A stretch of 64,000 nucleotides of DNA from contig CP121321.1 in NCBI GenBank assembly GCA_043585095.1, forward strand, positions 2,790,001 to 2,854,000, written 5' to 3'. This document shows, piece after piece, positions 8,854 through 16,585 of the stretch. The notes beneath the pieces were generated by a model. It was not told the origin of the DNA. It saw only the letters and a program-made list of their open reading frames with translations, and did no database searches. Positions within the stretch are counted from its first letter, which is position 1. Each line of letters starts with the position of its first letter. The position numbers and the translations under genes are program-made. The stretch is from JANQIO01 sp043585095. Lineage in GTDB: Bacteria; Pseudomonadota; Gammaproteobacteria; Pseudomonadales; Halieaceae.

Positions 8854-10016
8854 TAGCGCGGCATCCCCAGCATGCGTTCAGCGATGATGTTGCGTTGAAT
8901 CTCATTGGTTCCGGCGTAGATGGGACCGGACTGGGAAAACAGCCACCCATCCAGCCAGCTTCCGACATCACCCGCGGCAGGGGCGTGGGGCAAGAGCTCC
9001 GCTCTGGCACCCAGAATACTCATCGCCGTGCCGTGCATGGATTGGTCTAGCTCCGACCAGAACACTTTGTTTGTCGAGGCCTCTGCACCAATTTTGCCCC
9101 CCGCCATCATGCGGCAGGCTGTTTGATAGGTGGTCAGGGAATAGGACTCCGCATCCATCCAAGCGCGCATGACCGCATCCTTCACAGCAGGATCGCGATC
9201 TGCTGATTCGCGGTTGTCTTTGTAAAGATTGACTAGCCGATGTGCTGTCTCCTGAAAACGGGCGGGCGAACGCAGCAACAGTCCGCGCTCGAAACCGGCC
9301 GTTGCCATGGCTACCGCCCATCCTTCTCCCTCGCCGCCCAGACGGTTTTCGGCGGGCACGCGCACGTTGTCGAAGAAGATCTCGGCAAAGCCCGGCAGCC
9401 CGTCCAGCTGGGGGATGGGCCTGACGGTTACACCCTCGGCATCAAGGGGAACCAGAATAAAGCTCAAGCCGCGGTGACGCTCTGAGTCCGGATCGGTGCG
9501 GAACATGCCAAAACACCAGTCCGCCCAAACCGCGCGTGTCGACCAGGTCTTTTGACCGTTGATCACATACTCGTCACCGTCCAGCACTGCGTTGGAGCGG
9601 ATCGCCGCCATATCAGAACCCGCATTGGGCTCGGACCAGCCCTGGCACCACACATCTTCGCCCGTCGCCATCCTCGGAAGAAACCGCTGCTTCTGCTCCT
9701 CGGTGCCGTACTCCATCAGCGTCGGGCCCAGCAGAAAAATACCGTTTTGATTCACACGTAGTGGCGCGCCGGCGCGATAGTACTCTTCTTCGAAAATCAG
9801 CCATTCGATCAAATCGCAGCCGCGACCGCCGAGCTCCTCTGGCCAGGTGACCATACCCCAGCGGCCCTCGTTCAGTTTGGCCTCCCAGTCGCGGTGTTGC
9901 TGAAAGCCTAACTCGGTGTCAAAGCTCTGCAGTGGCTCACTGGGTACATTCGCTTCCAGCCAGCTACGGGCCTCTTGGCGAAGGGCGTCCTGTTGTTCTG
10001 TAAACCGTAAGTCCAT
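8853..10016 (-). CDS. fadE31: FadE31-like acyl-CoA dehydrogenase alpha (catalytic) subunit
   Basis: 387-residue acyl-CoA dehydrogenase. Its N-terminus (MDLRFTEQQ), FEEEYYRAGAP, WCQGWSEPNAGSDMA, GFERGLLLRSPARF and IYAGTNEIQRNIIAERMLG follow mycobacterial FadE31 closely. E243 in GFERG is the predicted base; the MCAD base position is Ala. It pairs with the short subunit encoded immediately downstream. The neighbouring genes (echA20, ipdC, ipdAB) act after side-chain removal, which suggests a late dehydrogenation rather than the first one done by IpdE1-E2. ATG start with a loosely spaced GGAAAG upstream. Confidence 0.82.
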   Translation of the reverse strand: MDLRFTEQQDALRQEARSWLEANVPSEPLQSFDTELGFQQHRDWEAKLNEGRWGMVTWPEELGGRGCDLIEWLIFEEEYYRAGAPLRVNQNGIFLLGPTLMEYGTEEQKQRFLPRMATGEDVWCQGWSEPNAGSDMAAIRSNAVLDGDEYVINGQKTWSTRAVWADWCFGMFRTDPDSERHRGLSFILVPLDAEGVTVRPIPQLDGLPGFAEIFFDNVRVPAENRLGGEGEGWAVAMATAGFERGLLLRSPARFQETAHRLVNLYKDNRESADRDPAVKDAVMRAWMDAESYSLTTYQTACRMMAGGKIGAEASTNKVFWSELDQSMHGTAMSILGARAELLPHAPAAGDVGSWLDGWLFSQSGPIYAGTNEIQRNIIAERMLGMPR

Positions 10017-10076
10017 GTTTGTCTTCGCTTTCCTTTAAACTCTACTCAGTCGAATTGCCGAACGCTTAAAATCGAC

Positions 10077-10835
10077 TCACTCATCAAACTTGGCGTCGCG
10101 CTTTTCAACAAAGGCGTCCCGAGATTCCTGAGAATCGCCATGCGTGTACGCCTCATAGGTAAAGCCTTGCTCCCAGCGGTATTTGTCTTCGAGGTTGCCG
10201 TCCTCAATGCCGGTCAACGATTCCTTGGCGATCTTTACCATCACTGGTGACTTCTCAGCGATTTTTGCCGCAATCTCGCGAGAAGCTGCCAATAGTTGAT
10301 CGCGCGGCACGACGCGCTCTATCGCGCCCAGCCGGTAGGCTTCCGCGGCGTCGATAAATTCGCCGGTGAAATACATGTAGCGCACTTTTTGCACAGGAAA
10401 CAGGCGCTGCAAATGGGCGCCGCCGCCCATTGCGCCGCGGTCAATCTCCGGCACGCCAAAGCGCGCGCATTCAGAGCACAACACGATATCCGCTGCACCG
10501 GCCATACCAATGCCGCCGCCCAACACGAAGCCGTGCAAAGCAACGATAACGGGCTTGGGATTCCGGTGAATGGCGCGGAAGGTTTCGTAATTACCGCGGT
10601 TCACGTCGAGGATCCGACTGGCATCCGCGGCCAGCTCCTTGATATCGACGCCGGCGCAAAAGCCTTTGCCCTCACCTGCGATCACGATAACGCGAACATC
10701 GTCGTCCGCCCCCAGCCGATCGATCTCGGCCGCAATGGAAAACCAGCCCGCACTATCAAAGGCATTGACCGGGGGCTTATCCAGAATCATCTCGGCGATC
10801 CCGTCGTTTACTGTGGTTTTGAATACGTCTGTCAT
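10077..10835 (-). CDS. echA20: EchA20-type ring-D hydrolase (crotonase family)
   Basis: 252-residue crotonase-fold protein. It has the oxyanion-hole segments (GEGKGFCAGVDIKEL, HGFVLGGGIGMAGAAD) and the FGVPEIDRGAMGGGAHLQRLFP stretch. In steroid degraders EchA20 does not hydrate an alkene; it hydrolytically opens ring D of the HIEC-CoA intermediate. Translation most likely begins at the ATG overlapping the ipdC stop (TGATG); an in-frame GTG one codon earlier is possible. It lies between ipdC and the fadE31/32 pair, as expected for the middle of the pathway. Assignment rests on family plus a tightly matching operon. Confidence 0.83.
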   Translation of the reverse strand: MTDVFKTTVNDGIAEMILDKPPVNAFDSAGWFSIAAEIDRLGADDDVRVIVIAGEGKGFCAGVDIKELAADASRILDVNRGNYETFRAIHRNPKPVIVALHGFVLGGGIGMAGAADIVLCSECARFGVPEIDRGAMGGGAHLQRLFPVQKVRYMYFTGEFIDAAEAYRLGAIERVVPRDQLLAASREIAAKIAEKSPVMVKIAKESLTGIEDGNLEDKYRWEQGFTYEAYTHGDSQESRDAFVEKRDAKFDE

Positions 10836-11923
10836 CACACGGCCTCTTTTTGGGTTTCGTGAAGGGCAGTTCCCGCCAGCGCAGCCAAACGCATCTCTGC
10901 TTCAGCGACGATTTGCGAAATGAGCTCATCGCAGGACAACAGCTCATCGATAACGCCAGCAATCTGACCGCTGGGCAACACCCCGTCTTTGGGTGCACCG
11001 TCAACCATCGCACGCTGAATAATCATCGGCGCGTTTGCAGACATGATGGCCTGCGCTGGCGTCAGACCATCTTCTCGCTGCATCGCCACGGCCGACTTCA
11101 TCAGACCGAACAGGCTGGCGCCGGTGTACTTTCTAAACGCCAGCCCGTTACGCACCGCCAACCAGGTTTTCTTAATCGGGCCGGCACGCTCCAGTTCCGT
11201 TAGCACTTCGTTCATAATCATGCGCTGGGGCAAGCCATCCATCGCTGTAGAGCGAATGATGACGCCGGGGTCCTTGCACTCCAGATAAGCCTGTAGCGTT
11301 GCCGGCGGCACCGGGCTGTCGCTGGTGAGCAAGAAGCGCGTACCCATTGCAATACCGTCTGCACCCCAGGCCATAGCCGCTATCAAGCCGGCACCGTCTT
11401 TGAAGCCACCTGCCGCCACGACCGGTACTTTGTCACCCACAGCGGCAACCACCTGCGGCAACAAGATCGTGGTAGGAATTGCGCCGGTATGCCCGCCACC
11501 TTCGCCACCCTGCACCGTCACAGCGTCCGCGCCGAGCTCGACGGCTTTGATCGCGTGCTTAGGTAAGCCCACCGTTGGCATGCATACGACGCCAGCATCT
11601 TTCAAGCGACGGATGAAGTCGGGGCCCGGAGACCGGGAATAACTTACCGCTCGCACTTTGTGCTTGATCACCAAATCGACGATCTCAGAAGCGTTAGGCT
11701 GGTACATATGAAAGTTGACGCCAAAGGGGGCGTCAGTGAGCTCTTTAACGCGCAGGATGTCGCGCTCGATTTCCGCAGGCGGAATCGTGGCGCCCGCCAG
11801 AAATCCAAACCCGCCGGCGTTACCCGTCGCAGCAACCAATTTAGGATCGGCAACCCAACCCATAGCGGTTTGCACAATGGGGTACCGACAACCCAGTAAC
11901 TTGGTAAGACGTGTGTCTAGCAT
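10835..11923 (-). CDS. ipdC: IpdC-type flavin oxidoreductase (nitronate monooxygenase family)
   Basis: 362-residue TIM-barrel flavoprotein of the nitronate monooxygenase/2-oxopropane dioxygenase family. It begins with LGCRYPIVQTAMGWVADPKL. FMN-binding segments are VQGGEGGGHTG (about 158-168) and VVAAGGFKDGAGLIAAMAWGADGIAMGTRFL. In HIP catabolism IpdC is an NADH-dependent enzyme that introduces the ring double bond needed before EchA20 can cleave ring D. It is directly followed by echA20, the next enzyme. A generic nitronate monooxygenase would be the default call without context; flanking by ipdB and echA20 makes IpdC far more likely. Confidence 0.84.
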   Translation of the reverse strand: MLDTRLTKLLGCRYPIVQTAMGWVADPKLVAATGNAGGFGFLAGATIPPAEIERDILRVKELTDAPFGVNFHMYQPNASEIVDLVIKHKVRAVSYSRSPGPDFIRRLKDAGVVCMPTVGLPKHAIKAVELGADAVTVQGGEGGGHTGAIPTTILLPQVVAAVGDKVPVVAAGGFKDGAGLIAAMAWGADGIAMGTRFLLTSDSPVPPATLQAYLECKDPGVIIRSTAMDGLPQRMIMNEVLTELERAGPIKKTWLAVRNGLAFRKYTGASLFGLMKSAVAMQREDGLTPAQAIMSANAPMIIQRAMVDGAPKDGVLPSGQIAGVIDELLSCDELISQIVAEAEMRLAALAGTALHETQKEAV

Positions 11924-11955
11924 GGTTTAGCTCTCATGGTATTCGCTCCCTCGGA

Positions 11956-12744
11956 TTAGCTCCGATCGCCCGGCGGGTTATCCTTAATCTGCATCGCTCG
12001 CTGATTATGTGGATCCATCGCAGCAATGATATCGAGTTGCTCTGCCGTGGGGGCTGTCGTCACGGGAATGTCTCCCTCAATCAACAGGGGGAAGCCCGTC
12101 GCGTCCTGAACCTGTTCAGCAGTGATACCAGGGTGCAGCGACACCAGTCGCGCCTGATGATCCGGGCCACCGAAATCAAATACGCAGAGGTCGGTAACAA
12201 CCATGCGAATATCGACCTGATCCAATGACCGACCGCGCGGCAGACGCTCGGGGTTGTAGCCAATAGACGATACAAAGTCGCACTCGCCTTCAATAAACAC
12301 CCGGTCGCTGTGTGACGGCACAAAAAAACTGTTGGGGTGGCTGATGGAGTTGCCGGGAAAGCCACGAGCGCCCAGCATCATGACCTTGGGCTGCTCATAG
12401 CTGCCGCCCAGGGCGGACGTATTGCTTTGCCCCCAACGATCCACCTGAGTCGGCCCCAGCATGGCGTGACGCTTTCCAGACCAAACGTTGTCAAAGATGC
12501 GTGAAAATCCCATCCACGACTCGTTCTGCTGCACAAAATCCGCATCCCGCGCCCCGATGGGATTCGGCTCTGCCAACATATAGGCCTCAGAATCCGTCAT
12601 CATCAGGTCGGGATTGGTGGTTTTCATCGTCAGGCTGGCAGCCAGGCGAGGCACAACCCCGATTCCGGTCGCCAACACTTCACCATCGTTTTCGAAGGCC
12701 TTGGCGGCAGCGCAAATACATAATTCAGCAAGACTGTAACTCAC
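11956..12744 (-). CDS. ipdB: IpdB, beta subunit of COCHEA-CoA hydrolase
   Basis: 262-residue class I CoA-transferase-fold subunit. The GTG at 12744 is chosen because GAGGAG lies six bases upstream, inside the end of ipdA; a longer reading would overlap ipdA without a ribosome site. Stretches such as WMGFSRIFDNVWSGKRH, GPTQVDRWGQSNTSALG, GARGFPGNSISH and FDFGGPDHQARLVSLHPG parallel Mycobacterium IpdB. IpdAB opens ring C of the COCHEA-CoA intermediate by a retro-Claisen-like hydrolysis although it has a CoA-transferase fold. It should form a heterotetramer with IpdA. Confidence 0.9.
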   Translation of the reverse strand: MSYSLAELCICAAAKAFENDGEVLATGIGVVPRLAASLTMKTTNPDLMMTDSEAYMLAEPNPIGARDADFVQQNESWMGFSRIFDNVWSGKRHAMLGPTQVDRWGQSNTSALGGSYEQPKVMMLGARGFPGNSISHPNSFFVPSHSDRVFIEGECDFVSSIGYNPERLPRGRSLDQVDIRMVVTDLCVFDFGGPDHQARLVSLHPGITAEQVQDATGFPLLIEGDIPVTTAPTAEQLDIIAAMDPHNQRAMQIKDNPPGDRS

Positions 12745-12754
12745 AATACGCTCC

Positions 12755-13630
12755 TCAATAGACCGGCATGGGTAGTTGGCGAATGGCATCCAGACCGCCG
12801 ACGGCTGCCTGGTAATCGGCTTCCGTTTCGCCGAGATATTTTTCTACATATCCTGCAAATCCTGCCTCATCCTTGGCGGATGCGGCATAGGCTTTGAAAT
12901 GGGCCACGTCAAAGCCGTACAGGGGACTGCAAGAAGAAGGATGCGCACCCCCGGGAATGGGGACAACGCCAGTGGTCGCGGAGCGCTCCCAGAATACCTT
13001 CCGTGCCTGTTCCGGGTCATTGAAGTAACTGGTCTCAACCAGCTCATCGCAGCTCACATAGGTTTTGGCTGCCGCACGCGCAAACATATCGTCCATGTAG
13101 TGATCGGGACCTGCTATTTGACAGACGCCTCTCGCGTCGGCTCGGTCCACATGCAGCAAGGCGGCATCCAGGGTCAAAGCCGGAACGGCAACCCATTCAC
13201 GGTCATCGTAGGGACTGTCGACCAGCTTCAAGTCGGGGTTAACGCGAACAATATCGGTGCCCAAACCCACCTCAGTAGGAATAAACGGCAGGCCCCAGGC
13301 CGCAGCGCGCAGGCCTAACAGCATCATGCCTTCGTCCATCTCTGATACTTCGATGGCCGCAGACTGACGGGCCTGGCGAAAGTAGGGCTCCAGGGGAATA
13401 AAATCCAGGGACACAAAGGCAAACACCAGCTTGCGAACCTTACCGGCCGCGCAGAGCATGCCAACATCGGCGCCGCCGTAGGCGACTACCGTGAGATCCT
13501 TCAGGTCCGAGCGCAGTATTTCACGCACCAGCGCCATGGGCTTGCGACGCGGACCCCACCCCCCAATACCTACGGTCATGCCGTCCTGCAGTTGGCTCAC
13601 TACCTCGTGAGCCGTCATCTGTTTATCCAT
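12755..13630 (-). CDS. ipdA: IpdA, alpha subunit of COCHEA-CoA hydrolase
   Basis: 291-residue class I CoA-transferase-fold subunit. The conserved GIGGWGPRRKPMALVREILRS, YGGADVGMLCAAGKV and AIEVSEMDEGMMLLGLRAAAWGLPF segments align with mycobacterial IpdA, including the EMDEGM motif containing the active-site Glu of this hydrolase family. The C-terminus (YLGETEADYQAAVGG) also matches. ATG with AGGG seven bases upstream. The ipdB ribosome site overlaps its last codons, so subunits are co-translated. Substrate is inferred from the orthologue and operon; generic succinyl/3-oxoacid CoA-transferase annotation would be misleading. Confidence 0.9.
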   Translation of the reverse strand: MDKQMTAHEVVSQLQDGMTVGIGGWGPRRKPMALVREILRSDLKDLTVVAYGGADVGMLCAAGKVRKLVFAFVSLDFIPLEPYFRQARQSAAIEVSEMDEGMMLLGLRAAAWGLPFIPTEVGLGTDIVRVNPDLKLVDSPYDDREWVAVPALTLDAALLHVDRADARGVCQIAGPDHYMDDMFARAAAKTYVSCDELVETSYFNDPEQARKVFWERSATTGVVPIPGGAHPSSCSPLYGFDVAHFKAYAASAKDEAGFAGYVEKYLGETEADYQAAVGGLDAIRQLPMPVY

Positions 13631-13640
13631 AGTTCTGCCC

Positions 13641-14105
13641 TTATTCGACTATCCGACTCATGCGGTAGTCATGTTTTACAAAATTCACACTCAAGGTACT
13701 TTCGGTTCGGCGCACACCGTCCAGCGTGCTGATATGACGGTGCACGAACCGGGCGAGTTGCTCGGTATCGCGCACCATGGTGATGCCTAAAATGTCATAA
13801 CGGCCCATCATCAAACCGACGAACCCGAACTCTTTCATCGCTGCCATCTTGCCAGCGACCTCTGCGGCCTGCTCGCTGCGCTCAACTTCCACCCACACGT
13901 AGGCAATGGCCGCATCGCTGTAGCGATCGATATTGGTCACAGCGGTGATGCGAATCTGCTTATCTTCCACCATGCGCTTTATTCGAGAGCGCACGGTGCC
14001 TTCAGTTACGCCCACCTGCTCAGCGATAAGCTGATTGCTGGTGCGTGCGTCGTGGCCAAGATGCGCCACAATCTGCTGATCAACCCGATCCAACTGCCGC
14101 GTCAT
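13641..14105 (-). CDS. Lrp/AsnC-family regulator (second of pair)
   Basis: 154-residue Lrp/AsnC protein. The N-terminal helix-turn-helix covers about 5-60 (SNQLIAEQVGVTEGTVRSRIKRM) and the RAM effector domain about 65-145 (GFVGLMMGRYDILGITMV). It overlaps the upstream Lrp gene by 4 bases. The pair lies between fadD3 and ipdA inside the HIP operon, so the likely role is control of steroid C/D-ring catabolism, with a pathway CoA ester or amino acid as effector. It takes the place KstR2 (TetR) has in actinobacteria. The target site is not proven; see the phased dyads near 16435-16472. Confidence 0.82.
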   Translation of the reverse strand: MTRQLDRVDQQIVAHLGHDARTSNQLIAEQVGVTEGTVRSRIKRMVEDKQIRITAVTNIDRYSDAAIAYVWVEVERSEQAAEVAGKMAAMKEFGFVGLMMGRYDILGITMVRDTEQLARFVHRHISTLDGVRRTESTLSVNFVKHDYRMSRIVE

Positions 14106-14698
14106 GCGCTGCCGCCTTCAACCACAGGCTCCGAAGCGGCGCTGGCGACCGCATGCATCACCGGCGACTCATCGCGTTGCGTCGCTCCAGACCATTGCAC
14201 GCCCTGCTGATCCTGGCCGGGTAACTGACTCGCCAGTGGCACCCAGTCCGGTTGGTTTTTAAGTACATTCATTGCCATGGAGGGCTCAACGCGTTTCACG
14301 CCGGGCAGCCTGGCGAGGCGATCATAGAGCAGCGCAGTGAGCGCGGCCTGGTCGGCGGCAACGGCCAACACTTCAATGTCGTAGGCACCGATCATTATGT
14401 TGATAGAGAAAATCTCGGGGATCTCAGCCAGCGCAGCGGCGACCTCCGCGGGCGTGCGCCCGCTGACTTGAATCCCCACTGCCAGCAGCAACTCATAACC
14501 CGCTGCCTGAAAGTCAGTGACCGCGACCACTCGCATTTCGTTGCTTTGCTCAAGCCGACGCACCCGCGACCTCACAGTGGCTTCGGTCAAGTCCAATGCC
14601 GCCGCCATGGCACGATAGGACACACGTCCATCCATTCTGAGCATCTCGATGATGCGTTCATCCGTCGGGTCTAGCTCTACATCGTTGATGGCGCTCAC
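14102..14698 (-). CDS. Lrp/AsnC-family regulator with C-terminal tail (first of pair)
   Basis: 198 residues: winged HTH (YRAMAAALDLTEATVRSRVRRLEQ, about 27-50), RAM domain to about 150 (INIMIGAYDIEVLAVAA), then an unusual 45-residue tail rich in Gln, Ala and Ser that ordinary Lrp proteins lack. Starts at GTG three bases after the fadD3 stop and overlaps the next regulator by 4 bases. Two adjacent but different Lrp subunits suggest a hetero-oligomer, or two effectors sensed at one operon. The siroheme-decarboxylase relatives (NirD/L/G/H) are an unlikely alternative because an intact HTH is present. Confidence 0.8.
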   Translation of the reverse strand: MSAINDVELDPTDERIIEMLRMDGRVSYRAMAAALDLTEATVRSRVRRLEQSNEMRVVAVTDFQAAGYELLLAVGIQVSGRTPAEVAAALAEIPEIFSINIMIGAYDIEVLAVAADQAALTALLYDRLARLPGVKRVEPSMAMNVLKNQPDWVPLASQLPGQDQQGVQWSGATQRDESPVMHAVASAASEPVVEGGSA

Positions 14699-14700
14699 GG

Positions 14701-16299
14701 TTAGAGCTGCTCTCTAAGCGCGGTCTTAAGAACCTTGCCAGAGGCATTCACGGGCAGGCTGTCGACCACTCGAATCACTCTGGGCACTTTGTAATTGGCC
14801 ATATTATCCCGGCACCATGCCGTCAACGCCTCCGCATCCAGCGCCTCATCCGGACGCGGCACGACAAAGGCGCAGGCAACTTCTCCCATGCGCTCATCCG
14901 GCATGCCGATCACAGCAGCCTGCGCGACCGCACTATGCGAGCACAACTGATTCTCGATCTCGGCCGGGTAGCAGTTAAAACCGCCAACAATAAACATGTC
15001 CTTCAACCGGTCAGTGATCCGCAGATATCCCTGCGCATCCAGCACGCCGATATCACCCGTGCGCAACCAGCCCGCCTCAGTAATGCTCTCAGCGGTGGCT
15101 TCGGGATTATCGAGGTAGCACTGCATCACGTTGTATCCGCGCACCCAGATTTCACCGGGTTCGCCAGCCGCAACGTCGTCGCCGTTATGATCGACCGTGC
15201 GCACCTCCACGCCTTCCATTGCCGTGCCAGAGGTACCGGATATCACTTCCGCAGCATCATCGGGCCGGCATATGGTGACCGTGCCGCAGGTTTCTGTCAG
15301 TCCGTAGGCCGTCACGACAACTTCAAAGGCCAATTCGTTTCGCATGCGATTGACCAGTTCAACAGGCACAGGGGCTGCACCCGTCACTGCCAACCTGAGA
15401 CTGGACAGGTCGTACTGGTCGCGACTGGGGTGTGCCAGCAATGACTGATAGATAGTCGGAGCACCGGGCAACATCGTCACGCGATCCTGCTCAATCTGCC
15501 GCATAACCGCGTCCAGATCGAAACTGAGTACAGGCAGAATCAGCGCGCCTCGGATAATGGCCGACAACCATCCTGCTTTGTAACCAAACGAGTGGAAAAA
15601 CGGGTTGATGATCAAATAGACGTCGTCTTCGCGCAGTCCAACTGTCTCCGACCAGGTCCGGAATACCCGCAAGTTTTGGCTGTGAGTAGTGACCACACCT
15701 TTAGGCGATCCGGTTGTGCCCGACGTAAACCCGATGTCGAGCACATCGTCAGGTCCTACCGCTGCGATGGTCGCCTCGACGGCCTCCGAGTCAATGTCTT
15801 CGCCCGCAGCAAGAAATGCCGCCCATGGCGTCACGGCATCGCCGGTAACGTCAGCCGGCGCAGCGGAATCATCGCTGTGCTCCGCGTTCTGCCTCAGAAT
15901 TACAGTCTTTTCAAGGTATGTAAGTGCTTGCTTATCCAGCATCGCCGGATAGTTCTGACCGAGAAATTCGCCGACCGTAAAGAGCATTCGCGCGCGGCTC
16001 ATATTCAGTGCGTAGGCCACCTCTGAGCCCTTCCAGCGCGTATTGATGGGAACCAGCGTAATGCCCAGGCTCTGCGCGCCGATTGCAGCGATAATCCATT
16101 CAAAAATGTTGGGCGCCCAGATAGCGATCCGATCACCGCGCTGCAGGCCAGCGGCCATAAACGCCGCGGCGGCGCGATCGCGATGCACCGCCAGCTCCGC
16201 GTAACTCAGACGCGTGTCGCCATCTTGAATAGCCGGCCTGTCACCAAATCGGTGGGCCGCTTCGGCTATGAGAGCAGGGAGAGTATTGGCATCGGACAC
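14701..16299 (-). CDS. fadD3: FadD3, HIP-CoA ligase
   Basis: 532-residue ANL-superfamily adenylating enzyme. It has P-loop FTSGTTGSPKGVV, AYGLTETCG, TGDIG, the hinge ITDRLKDMF and the catalytic Lys near the C-terminus (NASGKVLKT). The region INPFFHSFGYKAG... TMLPGAPTIYQSLL...YDLSSLRLAVTGAAPVPVELV matches mycobacterial FadD3 strikingly. FadD3 makes HIP-CoA, the committed step for C/D-ring degradation. GTG start with GAGG eight bases upstream. It is the first gene of the ipd operon, after a 286-base intergenic region with a promoter and dyads. An AATAATAA run touches the ribosome site. Confidence 0.9.
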   Translation of the reverse strand: MSDANTLPALIAEAAHRFGDRPAIQDGDTRLSYAELAVHRDRAAAAFMAAGLQRGDRIAIWAPNIFEWIIAAIGAQSLGITLVPINTRWKGSEVAYALNMSRARMLFTVGEFLGQNYPAMLDKQALTYLEKTVILRQNAEHSDDSAAPADVTGDAVTPWAAFLAAGEDIDSEAVEATIAAVGPDDVLDIGFTSGTTGSPKGVVTTHSQNLRVFRTWSETVGLREDDVYLIINPFFHSFGYKAGWLSAIIRGALILPVLSFDLDAVMRQIEQDRVTMLPGAPTIYQSLLAHPSRDQYDLSSLRLAVTGAAPVPVELVNRMRNELAFEVVVTAYGLTETCGTVTICRPDDAAEVISGTSGTAMEGVEVRTVDHNGDDVAAGEPGEIWVRGYNVMQCYLDNPEATAESITEAGWLRTGDIGVLDAQGYLRITDRLKDMFIVGGFNCYPAEIENQLCSHSAVAQAAVIGMPDERMGEVACAFVVPRPDEALDAEALTAWCRDNMANYKVPRVIRVVDSLPVNASGKVLKTALREQL

Positions 16300-16403
16300 A
16301 GATTTGGCCTCGTTATTATTTGCCTGCTGCGACAGAACTTCATTCGCCTACGCAACATGCGGCGCTGCATGGGCGCTTACAAGTAGATGACTACCTGAAC
16401 GAC

Positions 16404-16432
16404 ATAGTAGATAGTTAACGCGCCCTAGACAA
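16404..16432 (-). promoter_or_regulatory. Predicted sigma70 promoter of the ipd operon
   Basis: On the minus strand TTGTCT (16432-16427) and TACTAT (16409-16404) are separated by 17 bases. Start of transcription would be near 16397, giving a leader of about 98 bases before the fadD3 GTG. The double dyad at 16435-16472 ends 3 bases upstream of the -35 box, a typical activator position. Confidence 0.5.
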
Positions 16433-16434
16433 CC

Positions 16435-16472
16435 GCTATTCGTAGAATTTGGTTCAATATTCTACGAATAGC
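16435..16472. repeat. 14-bp inverted repeat containing two phased dyads
   Basis: GCTATTCGTAGAAT (16435-16448) and ATTCTACGAATAGC (16459-16472) are perfect reverse complements with a 10-base spacer. Each arm contains its own dyad ATTC-N3-GAAT; their centres (16443, 16464) are 21 bp apart, two helical turns. No T-run follows on either strand, so it is more likely a protein-binding site than a terminator. Best candidates to bind it are the two Lrp/AsnC proteins of the operon. Confidence 0.6.
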
Positions 16473-16585
16473 TATACCGATAGACGTCATAGTGCCCAGC
16501 AATCGTGTAGCAAGGGCGCAAAATTGTAGTTATGGGAACGCGGCGGCCGAAAGCCGCCTGCAAAGCCAAGACAAGCGCTCTGGAT

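Noticed and set aside
10835..11923. Detoxifying nitronate monooxygenase
   Set aside because: Same fold, but location between ipdB and echA20 and overlap with echA20 fit IpdC.
12745..12789. Longer N-terminus of IpdB overlapping ipdA
   Set aside because: The GTG at 12744 has a strong GAGGAG site; the extension has none and would overlap ipdA by 35 bases.
11956..13630. Succinyl-CoA:3-ketoacid CoA-transferase
   Set aside because: The fold is the same, but segment matches and the operon point to the IpdAB hydrolase.
13641..14698. Siroheme decarboxylase pair (NirD/L, NirG/H type)
   Set aside because: Both proteins have intact winged HTH DNA-binding domains; no heme d1 genes are near.
16435..16472. 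Intrinsic terminator of the acyl-CoA ligase gene
   Set aside because: It is AT-rich, lacks a T-run on the minus strand, lies 115 bases after the stop and abuts a promoter.
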